Positions 22,136 through 32,319 of a stretch of 64,000 nucleotides of DNA are shown one piece after another; positions within the stretch are counted from its first letter, which is position 1; each line of letters opens with the position of its first letter. A model generated the notes under the pieces. It made no database searches. It worked only from the letters and a program-made list of their open reading frames with translations, and was not told where the DNA came from. This stretch comes from Mikania micrantha (taxonomy: Eukaryota; Streptophyta; Magnoliopsida; Asterales; Asteraceae): assembly GCA_009363875.1 (NCBI GenBank), contig CM018695.1, positions 15,968,755 through 16,032,754 of the forward strand, given 5' to 3'. A program made the position numbers and the translations under genes.

Positions 22136-24928
22136 ATTGATTTTAAGCATCAAGCTTAAAGTAAAGGTTGCCATCATAAGCAATCATGTTTATGTTTAAA
22201 GCATTAAATAACATTTCAATAAAAATGTTTAACATGCTTCTCAGTCCCGAATTTAAAACAAATAAGTTTGAAAGGGGACAATGAACTCACCTGACAGTAG
22301 TAGACTCCGAACCAAAACAAGTAGCAAGTAGCAAGCAAAACTTCTAACTGGTTCCTATATCATTGTAATCATACATAAGATATAAGATTTATAATTGTGT
22401 TATCATGATTTGATTAACTCTTGAATACTTGATCTCATGTTTACGAGTGTTATATGAATTTGAACATCATGATTTAGTCACTTGATTGATACCAGATTCA
22501 TGAAAAGGTTGCATCATGTTTCTTTTATGCACACTTGTATGCATAAAATGACAAATGTTGATGATGTTTGATAACCATTGATTAACATGTATTTTGAAAG
22601 ATATGTTAAAGTGTTTTTAAGCCCTTGCATTTATGATAAGATCTTATCATTAGATTAAGTTAAACTTAAATCAAATGAGATCAATCCATAATTACTTTAA
22701 GTCGGATTAGGGTTAGATTACCCTTATTGGCCCATTGGGCTTAAAGGACCACCCATAAGTTCTTTGTTGTTTACTTTTTGATAATCCTTAAGTTTGGAAC
22801 ACAAGTATGGCTCAACAACTAATATCGACAACGCTTGTATTGGTGTGGTTGCCGACCTTATCAATATCGATCCGCTAAGGTTCAATAAAAACCCACCGAT
22901 ATTAAGTTTATCGGTGATCCTTGATGTAATCGATATTGTGTTTCCTACACGTCTAATCCCCATGTATCTTGGTCCTAACCCTCTTGAATTCACTTTATAG
23001 AAGTCATATTTATGAATTAGAATGAATTGTCCTTGTTACATATGCTGCTTAGCATAGAATATTAGGTGGTATCTCTCGACAATTGCTAATATTAATGGGA
23101 TTTCGTGAAGTCAATTATTCCTTTGATTATTATTGTTTCGTCCAATTACTGAATTTCATTTGTTTGAACTGATCTCAAGTGTCAAACACATGGATCGATG
23201 GATTAGGATTAGCTCTGCAAAAATTACTATATATATATGTATGTGAAGTCGGTGATTGTTATGGTTGGTCCAGCACTTATCCGAATTAACAACACATTTG
23301 AGGCCATCAATATTAAATATCAGTGAGGCCTAAAACCGATGTTCTTCACCTTCGATTGTGACCAAACTCAATGATGTTTTGTTAGATTACACTTCGATCA
23401 AACTTATGAAGATTTTGCTGGAACTGTTCGATTGTTTACAGGTCTGCCAAATGATTAAATCCGATGGTTATCATGGCTTGTTCATGAGATGAAGCTGAGC
23501 GTAGTATCGATGTGCCCAATATTGATTCAAGACAGCTCCAAACTTGCTAATATCGACAGGGATGGTTCTGATCAGCCATGACTTTCGACATCAGCTATGT
23601 CAAGACTAGTCAGCCATCCTATCAACCCGTCGATCTTAGTAATGTCAACATAAAATCAGCTAATGCTGTTCTTGGATCGAAGCTACTTGCTCAGATTTCA
23701 GACCATCGGGTTTGATTTCAAATGATAAAGCCGACCATGTTAACCCTTGATAACTTTAATCTAGGTTCACTCAAGCACTCCTAAGTCGATTTGATCAGGT
23801 AAAGTTCGTAAACTATAAGGGCTGTATAACCAGTTTTGTAGGAAGAAGATGATGAATAGTGTAAATACCTTCAGGTCCGTAGCTTCTCACTAAGATTCCG
23901 GCCAAAATAGTCCGATTCAGCTCTGATCCCTTGTACTTCCAGATTCCTCTCGTCGAGACGGTCGTTTTGATATATTATATGCGCGATTTGGTGTAGGAAC
24001 GAAGAAGTTATGATCGAATTTGTGGGTGGATTCTAGGGTAAAAATGGTAGTCGGGATTTTAGAGAGAGAAAACGAAATTTGATCAAACTTTTGAAGAGAA
24101 ATGAGGGAGTTTAAGGTTTTTATGTCCCGAATGTTTCCCCGCGCGTTCGGGTTCGGTCGGGTTCGATTTCGCGTATTTTTACGCATGCGTTTTTACGATT
24201 ACGACATTAATTATTTTGAACTGTAAAATAGTTTTCTTTAATTTTTTTTTTTTTTGATGAGTTTCAAAATTGTAAATCGTATAATATTATATTTTACTTA
24301 CATTTACTGTTTCGTTCGGGATCAGACTGTTAAACCTCGTTATTTAACGTTAACTTCGCGTAGTTTAACAAAAGTAGTTTACCTTAAATCTTTTTAAGTG
24401 GGATTTACTAATAAATATTATTTTTAATTTATTTTTATTATTTTAATGTTCGTAATCGTTTTCGTTTTCGTTTCGTTAGAACGCGTCGCCATCGCGCGTA
24501 TTCGTTCGAATCGTCATTCGAACGAACACGACGATGGTTTGGCTTTCCAACTTTTGTTTTCTACTTTTCAGTCATTATTTCAGAACGTTAAACTCTCAGA
24601 ATCATTCGTACAGATCGTCACCTATACGAATAATTCGTCTGTTTAACATTCTGTCACAATAACCGTTATAGTTTCGTTTTGTTTAACCTCACATACGTAT
24701 ATACACAATAGTATCAAATCAAGTTTCTGTGTTTCAACACTGTGTTGTCTGACATGTTTCTGTTAAACCCTAAGGTTTTAGTCAGATTCAGACAATCGTT
24801 TAATAGTCTAGTATAAAGCATAATGTTCCAATAAAATAAGCATAATTTCACGTAATGTGTACCTGATTTACTGTACGGTTTACTGTTGCGATCACTGTTC
24901 CGGCACGCGTCCGGCACTGATGTTACAG

Positions 24929-24940
24929 TCTCCCCTTGTT
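24929..24940 (-). promoter_or_regulatory. Polypurine tract of the one-LTR chromovirus
   Basis: On the minus strand the sequence reads AACAAGGGGAGA, one base before the LTR start. It is identical to the tract at 40663-40674 and serves as plus-strand primer in reverse transcription. Confidence 0.85.
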
Positions 24941-24961
24941 AGAGAAATTTCGTCCCGAAAT

Positions 24962-27900
24962 TTAAGACTCGTTATTCGGTACGACTTCCTCTGTAAAGAG
25001 TTGGGGATACTTGTTCTTTATGTGATCTTCACGTTCCCAAGTAAACTCAGGTCCGCGCCTTGAGTTCCAACGAACTTTAACGATAGGAATACGGCTTCGC
25101 CTCAGTTTCTTGACTTTGCGATCCATAATCTCTAACGGTTCTTCAACAAAACGTAGGTGTTCATCCACTTGAATTTCTTCAACTGGTATGATAAGAGTTT
25201 CATCAGCAAGGCATTTCTTCAAGTTGGAGACGTGAAACACGTCATGTACACCACAAAGTTCATCCGGTAAGCTCAATCTGTACGCCACAGGACCAATGCG
25301 TTCAATGATCTCGAACGGTCCGACGTATCGTGGTGTTAGTTTGCATTTCTTTGCAAAACGAACTACACCTTTCCATGGAGAAACCTTCAACATGACACGG
25401 TCTCCCACTTGGAATTCCAACGGCTTGCGCCGCTTATCGGCATAGCTCTTTTGTCTGCTTCGTGTTGCTTGTAGTCTTTGTTGTATTTGAGCAATCTTGT
25501 CTGTAGTTTCTTGAATAAGTTCTGGCCCCGTGATACGATTGTCTCCTACTTCTGACCAACAGATCGGTGACCGACATTTTCGACCATAAAGGGCCTCGAA
25601 TGGGGCACAACCGATGCTGCTGTGATAACTGTTGTTGTAGGAGAATTCGATTAGTGGCAAATGAGAATCCCAATTGCCACCGAAGTCTAGAACACAAGTT
25701 CTTAGCATGTCCTCCAGGGTCTGAATAGTGCGTTCACTTTGACCATCCGTTTGTGGATGATAAGCTGTACTTAAGTTTAATTGCGTCCCCAGAGATTTCT
25801 GCAATGTCTGCCAGAACCTTGATGTAAATCTGCTATCACGATCCGAAATGATAGACAATGGCACACCATGACGTACCACTATCTCATTGATGTAAAGCTT
25901 CGCTAGTTTATCCATTGAATAAGTTTCTCGCATCGGCAAGAAATGAGCAGACTTGGTTAATCGATCAATGATCACCCAAATAGTGTCGTGTCCACTTGAA
26001 GTGCGAGGTAGCTTGGTAACAAAGTCCATAGCTATTTGTTCCCACTTCCAAAGTGGAATTTCAGGCTGTTCCAGTAAACCTGACGGTCTCTGGTGTTCTG
26101 CCTTCACTTTAGCACACGTAAGGCATCGACCAACATACTCAGCTATGTCTTTCTTCATACCCGGCCACCAATAAAATGCACGTAAGTCTTGATACATTTT
26201 ATCAGCACCGGGATGCACAGAGTACTTGGACTTGTGTGCTTCATCAAAAATAAGTTTCCTTAACTCATCTACTGCAGGAATCCAGATACGATCCTTGAAG
26301 TAAACAAGTCCATCAGGTTTTGTTTCCAAATGTTTCTCCACACCGCAATCAAGTTCTTTCTTCAAGTTTTCTCGTTCAATCACTTCTTGTTGTGCTTGCA
26401 TGATGTTGTCGTGTAAGCTTGTCTGCACAGTCATTCCCATTGCTCTGACGCGCAAGGGTTTGACTCGTTCCTTCCGGCTCAAGGCATCAGCAACAACGTT
26501 TGCCTTGCCCGGATGATATTTGATTACACAGTCGTAATCATTCAGAAGCTCAACCCAACGCCGCTGTCGCATGTTGAGTTCCTTCTGATCGAATATGTGT
26601 TGCAGACTTTTATGATCGGTAAATATGGTACACTTGGTGCCATACAAGTAATGCCTCCAGATCTTCAGTGCAAACACCACTGCTCCCAGTTCCAGATCAT
26701 GAGTTGTGTAGTTCTTCTCATGAATCTTTAATTGCCTCGAAGCATAAGCAATGACTTTGTCCCGCTGCATAAGTACACAGCCAAGTCCCTGATGGGATGC
26801 ATCACAGTACACAACAAAGTCATCACAACCGTCGGGGAGTGATAAGATCGGAGCATCACATAGCTTTTGCTTCAACGTCTGAAAGGCTTCTTCTTGCTTT
26901 TGTTCCCAAACAAACGGCTCGCTCTTCTGTGTCAACTTTGTGAGTGGCAGGGCTATCCTAGAAAAGTTCGAGATGAACCTTCTGTAATAGCCTGCTAAGC
27001 CTAGAAAAGAACGTATCTCCGTCGGTGTCTTCGGAGTGTCCCAATCTTTAATTGCTTCAATCTTGGCAGGATCAACATGTATTCCCTCACTGTTAACAAC
27101 ATGGCCTAGGAATTGAACCTCTTTTAACCAAAACTCACACTTAGAGAATTTGGCATAGAGCTTCTCTTCTTTTAACAGTTCCAAGATCGTTCTAAGATGT
27201 TGCTCGTGTTCTGCTTTGCTTTTAGAATAGATCAATATGTCATCAATAAAAACAATAACAAATTGATCCAAGTACGGCTTACACACACGGTTCATGAGGT
27301 CCATGAAAACCGCGGGTGCATTCGTCAAACCAAAAGGCATCACCATGAATTCGTAATGCCCGTATCTGGTACGAAACGCCGTCTTCGGTATGTCTTCGTC
27401 TTGTACTCTGAGCTGATGGTATCCGGAACGTAGATCGATCTTCGAAAAGTATTGAGCTCCTTGCAATTGATCAAACAAATCATCAATCCTTGGTAATGGA
27501 TACCGATTCTTGATGGTTAGTTTGTTTAACTCCCTGTAATCTATGCACATACGAAAAGATCCATCCTTCTTTTTCACAAACAATACCGGAGCTCCCCAAG
27601 GTGAGTAGCTCGGTCGGATGAAACCTTTATCAAGTAGTTCCTGTAGTTGGTTAGATAATTCCTGCATCTCCGAAGGTGCTAACCTGTAAGGAGATTTAGC
27701 AACAGGTGTTGCTCCAGGAATCAGGTCGATACGGAACTCTACCGGTCGCACAGGTGGCAAACCAGGTAGATCTTCAGGAAACACCTCAGGATATTCCCTC
27801 ACTATCGGTACGTCTTGTATTGTTTTCTTGTCTTTCTCTTTCTCCACCACATGAGCCAAGAATGCTATGCACTTCTTTTGCAGGCACTTACGCGCTTTTA

Positions 27901-29602
27901 TGCATGAAATGATCTTTACGTTTCTCTTTGCTTGATCTCCACGAACTTCCAGTACACGATCATCCGTTACTGGAATCCGAAGTAGCTTCTCGGAACAGAT
28001 GACTTCAACTCGATTGAGTGAGAGCCAATCCATCCCCACGATGATATCGAAACTGCCCAACTCCATCGGCAACAAGTCGATGGAAAATGTATGATCTATA
28101 AGTGTAAGTGGGCAGTTCCTAAGTATAGTGCTAACTGTAACTTGTTTCCCATTAGCTACTTCAATAATGTAAGGGGAGTCTAAAGTATCCTCAGTAAGAC
28201 TAAGTTGTCGTGCAAAATCAGATGAAATAAAACTCTGGTCTGCACCAGTATCAAATAGTATGGATGCATAAGAGTCATGTAAAAGAAATGTACCAGTGAC
28301 CACATTAGGGTCCTGACGTGCAACATTAGCTCCAATAACAAAAGCTCGTCCGCGAGGTGCTTGTGCTCCAGGTTGCACTTTCTTTGGACAGTTGCGGGAG
28401 AAATGACCCATTTCCCCACAGTTGTAGCATCCTCTGTTGTTGACTGGGTTCTGTGGTGGTGGTGGAGGTAGTGCTCTCGTTGCAGTGTTGGTAGCCTGAT
28501 TCACCGCAAAGCGGCATTTGTTCACCCAGTGGCCAAACCGGCCACAATTCGTGCACTTCCTGCATTGAGCACCAGCAGGATGATGATACTTGCAGTTTGT
28601 GCACTGGGGATATTCCCCTCCATAACCCCTAGTAGTAGGATTGACAGGTGCTGCAGGTGCCTGTCGCAGAGGGGTAACGGCTGCATAATTCTTGACAACC
28701 TTTTGTTTCTTTTTCTGATGGTACTCGGGTTTCTTTGATGTTGTTTCCTTGGCTTTTCCAGCATCATCTTTTAAGACTCCAGACTTTACCATTACCTTGG
28801 TAAGCTTAGCAGAGAGGGAAATGGCTGACTCCAAAGTAGCAGGGTATGAAGCCAGTACAACGCTTTGTATACATGAAGGTAATCCTGCTACATAGCGATC
28901 AATTAGCTTTTCCAAGGTTGGCACCATCTCTGGCACCAGGGCTACCAGTTCATGATAACGGTTGGTAAAAGTCATGTGGTCAGCTCCCTTCATCTCATGA
29001 TTCGAGAGCTCAATCTCCAGTTGTTGTAGTTCATGTTTCGGGCAAAACTCATTCCTCAGAAGAAGCTTAAATTCTGCCCAAGGCATCGCCATTGCCTCAT
29101 CTCTTCCCTTTGCTCGGATCTGTGCGTTCCACCATGTTAGAGCTCTCTTGCTGAATGAACCAGCTGCATAACGAACTTTATGGTGTTCTGGACAGCTGCT
29201 AATGTCCAGAGTGTTCTCCATCTTTTCTAGCCATTGAATTAATCCAACAGCGCCTTCAACTCCAGTGAAGCTAGGAGGTTTGCATCCTACAAAGGATTTG
29301 TAGGAGCAGTCAGACGTATGGCTAGTGTTTCCACTAGCTTCTCCTGTAGTATGACCAGAAGTGTTGCCATGCCCCTGAATCCGATTTATCATCTCTGGGA
29401 TGACCTCTTTCAGTTGGCTTGTCAGTTGGGTACTCAGCAGTGTCGCCAAGGCGATGGTAGCAGGATCTAATGTCTGAGCAGTGCTTGAACCTGGTGGTGG
29501 AGAGTGTGGAGGAGGAGGAGGTGGCGGTGGTGAATCTGGTGGTGTAGGAGTCGAAGAGTGAGGTGCAGAGACTTGTGGAGTAGGTTGTTTTCTCGGCGGC
29601 AT
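24962..29602 (-). CDS. Intact chromovirus Gag-Pol polyprotein
   Basis: This uninterrupted frame encodes 1,546 residues from MPPRK; an in-frame upstream extension adds 18. I choose MPPRK because the related copy at 35988 begins MPPRR. Numbering here follows the 1,564-residue longer frame. It has a proline-rich N-terminus, a Gag domain (about 115-290) and CCHC knuckles at C368-C381 and C410-C423. The aspartic protease has D469-T-G. Reverse transcriptase has FIDD at 803-806, and RNase H has D952, E989, D1014 and D1057. Integrase has an H1141/H1148/C1178/C1181 zinc finger and D1211, D1272, E1308, a D,D-35-E arrangement. A GPF module lies at about 1446, and a chromodomain at about 1510-1554 with GPEFTWERED. 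The terminal chromodomain with one fused frame identifies a Tekay/Del-like chromovirus, and chromodomains guide insertion to heterochromatin. All key residues are present, so the protein could be active if expressed. Confidence 0.95.
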   Translation of the reverse strand: MPPRKQPTPQVSAPHSSTPTPPDSPPPPPPPPHSPPPGSSTAQTLDPATIALATLLSTQLTSQLKEVIPEMINRIQGHGNTSGHTTGEASGNTSHTSDCSYKSFVGCKPPSFTGVEGAVGLIQWLEKMENTLDISSCPEHHKVRYAAGSFSKRALTWWNAQIRAKGRDEAMAMPWAEFKLLLRNEFCPKHELQQLEIELSNHEMKGADHMTFTNRYHELVALVPEMVPTLEKLIDRYVAGLPSCIQSVVLASYPATLESAISLSAKLTKVMVKSGVLKDDAGKAKETTSKKPEYHQKKKQKVVKNYAAVTPLRQAPAAPVNPTTRGYGGEYPQCTNCKYHHPAGAQCRKCTNCGRFGHWVNKCRFAVNQATNTATRALPPPPPQNPVNNRGCYNCGEMGHFSRNCPKKVQPGAQAPRGRAFVIGANVARQDPNVVTGTFLLHDSYASILFDTGADQSFISSDFARQLSLTEDTLDSPYIIEVANGKQVTVSTILRNCPLTLIDHTFSIDLLPMELGSFDIIVGMDWLSLNRVEVICSEKLLRIPVTDDRVLEVRGDQAKRNVKIISCIKARKCLQKKCIAFLAHVVEKEKDKKTIQDVPIVREYPEVFPEDLPGLPPVRPVEFRIDLIPGATPVAKSPYRLAPSEMQELSNQLQELLDKGFIRPSYSPWGAPVLFVKKKDGSFRMCIDYRELNKLTIKNRYPLPRIDDLFDQLQGAQYFSKIDLRSGYHQLRVQDEDIPKTAFRTRYGHYEFMVMPFGLTNAPAVFMDLMNRVCKPYLDQFVIVFIDDILIYSKSKAEHEQHLRTILELLKEEKLYAKFSKCEFWLKEVQFLGHVVNSEGIHVDPAKIEAIKDWDTPKTPTEIRSFLGLAGYYRRFISNFSRIALPLTKLTQKSEPFVWEQKQEEAFQTLKQKLCDAPILSLPDGCDDFVVYCDASHQGLGCVLMQRDKVIAYASRQLKIHEKNYTTHDLELGAVVFALKIWRHYLYGTKCTIFTDHKSLQHIFDQKELNMRQRRWVELLNDYDCVIKYHPGKANVVADALSRKERVKPLRVRAMGMTVQTSLHDNIMQAQQEVIERENLKKELDCGVEKHLETKPDGLVYFKDRIWIPAVDELRKLIFDEAHKSKYSVHPGADKMYQDLRAFYWWPGMKKDIAEYVGRCLTCAKVKAEHQRPSGLLEQPEIPLWKWEQIAMDFVTKLPRTSSGHDTIWVIIDRLTKSAHFLPMRETYSMDKLAKLYINEIVVRHGVPLSIISDRDSRFTSRFWQTLQKSLGTQLNLSTAYHPQTDGQSERTIQTLEDMLRTCVLDFGGNWDSHLPLIEFSYNNSYHSSIGCAPFEALYGRKCRSPICWSEVGDNRITGPELIQETTDKIAQIQQRLQATRSRQKSYADKRRKPLEFQVGDRVMLKVSPWKGVVRFAKKCKLTPRYVGPFEIIERIGPVAYRLSLPDELCGVHDVFHVSNLKKCLADETLIIPVEEIQVDEHLRFVEEPLEIMDRKVKKLRRSRIPIVKVRWNSRRGPEFTWEREDHIKNKYPQLFTEEVVPNNES

Positions 29603-29756
29603 TCTGTTCATAACACAAAGAATTTGGTTAGTGCAGTGATCGAACGTAGAAAACATAATAAAAGCTTAAGTCTTAAGTTCTCTACATGAGGGTCCCTAAG
29701 TTATAGTCTAGGCCAAACCGTTTAAGTAAATGACCTATTATTCTCTATAACCTTGA

Positions 29757-29768
29757 GCTCTGATACCA
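29757..29768 (-). promoter_or_regulatory. Primer binding site (initiator Met tRNA)
   Basis: On the minus strand TGGTATCAGAGC matches the complement of the 3' end of plant initiator methionine tRNA. It lies three bases from the expected end of a 5' LTR, but that LTR is missing here. Confidence 0.85.
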
Positions 29769-29772
29769 ATCT

Positions 29773-29938
29773 ATCCCTAGCTTAATCCCTTTCCAATACT
29801 CGGTGTTGTGACATCGTTGAAAATCAAAGTAGTGATGAAAAAAAATTAATTAGAAAGCAACAAAAAACTTTCAGAATTTAATATAAATCAATAAAATGTG
29901 TACTTAAATGCAGTGTGGTAAGGATGGACATATATACT
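29773..29938. repeat. Right copy of the 166-bp direct repeat
   Basis: Identical to 20371-20536. It starts directly after the chromovirus primer binding site region (minus strand) where a 5' LTR would be expected, and continues into CACTA sequence (ACAAATGTTATG). Confidence 0.95.
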
Positions 29939-30109
29939 ACAAATGTTATGTATACACAAATACACATACATTAGTCAACAAACACACACTTGATATGCAC
30001 AAAAATACACAAATATAATTGGACATACACGTAAAATGTAATACAAATTAACATACATATATACATTAGGCAACATGACTTATATACACAATTTATGTAT
30101 ATACAAATG

Positions 30110-30112
30110 CAA

Positions 30113-30155
<43 letters not shown>

Positions 30156-30158
30156 AAT
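30110..30158. repeat. (ACACAT)n microsatellite
   Basis: About seven hexamers CACATA in perfect tandem within CACTA sequence. The flanking 100 bp on each side is rich in the same ACATACA words. Confidence 0.85.
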
Positions 30159-30489
30159 ATAATACAAATAAACATACATACATATACCCAGCTCAATACA
30201 CACAAGTTAACAAAAACGAAATCTTTACCATCCATAGATACAAACCAACTTACATACACAAATACACACACTAATACAAATTATTGCAAAAAAATCTTCA
30301 AAATATGAAAAAATGCAAAAAAAAAAATGCAAAAAAAGTTACCAAAGTAATAAAAAGATCCCAAATCACTGATATTGTAAAAATTACCTTCAAATATGAG
30401 CAAATCGTCAAAAATCGCCTAAAATTGCCCCTAAATGGAGAGAAACCGAACGGCTGCAACAATGGCGATCGTTTGTGTATTTGCCCTAT

Positions 30490-30844
30490 TATTACCCTTT
30501 AGCGACGACATGTCATCACTATAGGTTTAAGAGATACGGTGGCGTTTTATTTAATGGCCTTCAAAAAATACGAAAAAGAAAATAATAACTTAATGGCCTG
30601 CAAAATTTTTTTTTCATTAATTAATTAAACAAAAAATAACAATTACCTATAGCGACGACATCTTGTCGCTATAGGTTTTAGAAAAGCGCCAACTTTCCTG
30701 CCTAGGTTGTAGCGGTGACTTGTCGTCGCTATAGGTAAAAAAGAAAAATTCTGTCGCCTTGCCTGTTGTGACCACAAGTCGTCACTATACCCCTATTTCC
30801 TGTGATGACAGTCTTCGTCGCTATAAAACCATATTGTTGTAGTG
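30490..30844. repeat. CACTA terminus and subterminal repeats
   Basis: Short repeats with the core TAGCGACGA or TCGTCGCTATA occur in both orientations, some as hairpins, for example ACCTATAGCGACGACA against TGTCGCTATAGGT around 30651-30676. They end with TGTTGTAGTG at 30844, the inverse of the CACTA terminus. In this transposon class such repeats bind the element-encoded TnpA-like protein. Confidence 0.85.
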
Positions 30845-32319
30845 GGCCCCTTGCCAACCTTTAACACCAAGTAAATATTAAACTAACATAACACGCTCAT
30901 AAACCCATACTAAACGACTAAATGAGATAATTATGATTTAAGCTTTAACTTTTAAGACATTGGTTTCCGTCATAAACTTATCAAGCTACCTCTAATAGTA
31001 GGTGTCCAGTATTTCAGTCACCCTTGCTGATGCATTAAATCAAGGGTAATTGTGTGATTTAATTAAGGAAGTTTAAGTTTTATAGAAGGTTTTATGTTTA
31101 AGGGTCTTATTTATTTACTTTTTTATCATAATTTTTGAAACTTAACAGGGTACCTTATTTTTTTTCAACAGCTTGAAAACACAGATGTTTAAGACTAGAT
31201 TTCAGTCGTCCCTTAGAAATTGATGCTCTAGCTTATACATCTGAACCCACCATAGATGATGGTGCTCAATTCTCTTATTTTTTTGTCTAATTGGTCGTAA
31301 ATACCCTTTAGATGAGCCTTATTTATCTGGAACCCTCCAAATGTGTCTATTTTCATGCACATGATACATGTTTTTCTTTTTTTACTTTTTTTTATTACAT
31401 GACAAACATTAGGGTTAAAATAGTAATTTCCATCATTCACTCATTTTATAACTCTTAATATTTTATAAAAGCAATTGTAGAAAATTAAAATACACCTATT
31501 ATGATATATAAAGGTTTTATGTACACATTTCACTTTGTTAAAATGTCTTAAAATTGGTTTCCCATATCTATCTCATATTAAATATTTATATAATACATTT
31601 TAACAATGAATTTTTTAAACATCTTTCTTTTGTTAAACAGTATTGATTTTATTCAATTTAGTAAACAATATAATTAATTTATAAGTCGTATTTTTTATAT
31701 TTTTATAAAACTTTTTTAAGAAATATATGATATACTATTTAAAATAATTATTTTAAAATTTATTTATTTAACATATGTAATACACATATTTTTAACCTAT
31801 TAACTAGATATATCCAGGTTGTGCGTTGTAAAAAAAATACAAAATTGTCAATATTATATGCATGTGTTTTTATCGATATGAAATTGCTTATATTAGTTGA
31901 AAAGAGGTTGGAGTTTGTTCTTCATAGGTGCTATACATAGAAAATTTGTTTTAAATATGAAGGTTATTTTGAAAGTGTGATCCTGGTTATTCTAGATTCA
32001 AACTTGACGTTGATTTTTTTACTTGGCCTTGTGTTAGTACATGCATTTAAGTTGGTATTAACACCATACCAATTTTTATTACATTAATCCAGAACCTCAA
32101 GTTTAGTGTTTTTACCCATATATTTTCTTAAGTGTGGTTAATCAAGAAGCTATAGTTTACTGTTCTTTTCCGTGCATTAAAGGTGGGATTTGATCTTTGT
32201 AGGTTGATACTTGTTGGTTGTTCTTCTACTTAGGCTTCTTTGATGCCCTTGTATAACTATCTGCCAATATAAGGAAAAAGATATTAGGAACATATTAATT
32301 TTTAATAGATGTAACTTAT
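30845..32319. other. AT-rich flanking DNA, no supported gene
   Basis: Sequence between the CACTA end and the 5' LTR at 32320. Open frames here are short and AT-driven. I see no repeat family or RNA gene. Confidence 0.45.

Larger units (their letters stand above)
20536..24927 (-). mobile_element. 3' LTR of the one-LTR chromovirus
   Basis: It begins, in minus orientation, TGTAACATCAGTGCCGG at 24927 and ends with the GC-rich CGGCTCGGGGTGTGACA at 20536. At 4,392 bp it is long even for Tekay. The U3 palindrome is at 24501-24526, a TATA-like box at 24115-24128, splice-donor-like sites at 23868 and 22290, a second TATA-like box at 21041-21051, and an acceptor immediately before 20898. Two minisatellites (21270-21770 and 21820-22135) account for part of its length. 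Confidence 0.9.
20536..29772 (-). mobile_element. Tekay-type chromovirus with one LTR only
   Basis: In element orientation (minus) it has a primer binding site, gag-pol, a polypurine tract and a 3' LTR (4,392 bp, 20536-24927). The 5' LTR is absent: three bases upstream of the primer binding site the sequence switches to the 166-bp target duplicate. The right-hand (5') end therefore lies at the LTR/internal boundary. Gag-pol is a single uninterrupted frame, but with no 5' LTR the copy has no promoter of its own at the correct end. Confidence 0.9.
19046..30844 (-). mobile_element. CACTA (En/Spm) DNA transposon, interrupted by a chromovirus
   Basis: The right terminus is clear: the minus strand from 30844 begins CACTACAACAATATGG and continues into TAGCGACGA subterminal repeats (about 30490-30830), the classic CACTA end. 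Transposase-like exons of the Ptta/En/Spm family lie on the minus strand at 19090-19350 and about 20050-20410. A leader and donor near 30385-30480 suggest the gene starts next to this terminus. The left terminus is not found and the left limit given is only where recognisable CACTA sequence begins. The chromovirus at 20536-29772 sits inside it. The three bases after the right end are GGC. Confidence 0.75.

Noticed and set aside
24714..25063. Open frames on both strands at the junction of LTR and gag-pol
   Set aside because: They are shadows across the LTR end and the antisense of the chromodomain coding region.
20536..29772. Treating the intact gag-pol copy as a normal full-length element with a lost target duplication
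   Set aside because: The 5' LTR is absent exactly at the LTR/internal boundary and the flanks carry a 166-bp duplication, which ordinary integration does not explain.
29971..30308. Overlapping open frames on both strands around the ACACAT repeat
   Set aside because: They are products of the hexamer repeat (Thr-Tyr and Cys-Met runs), not proteins.
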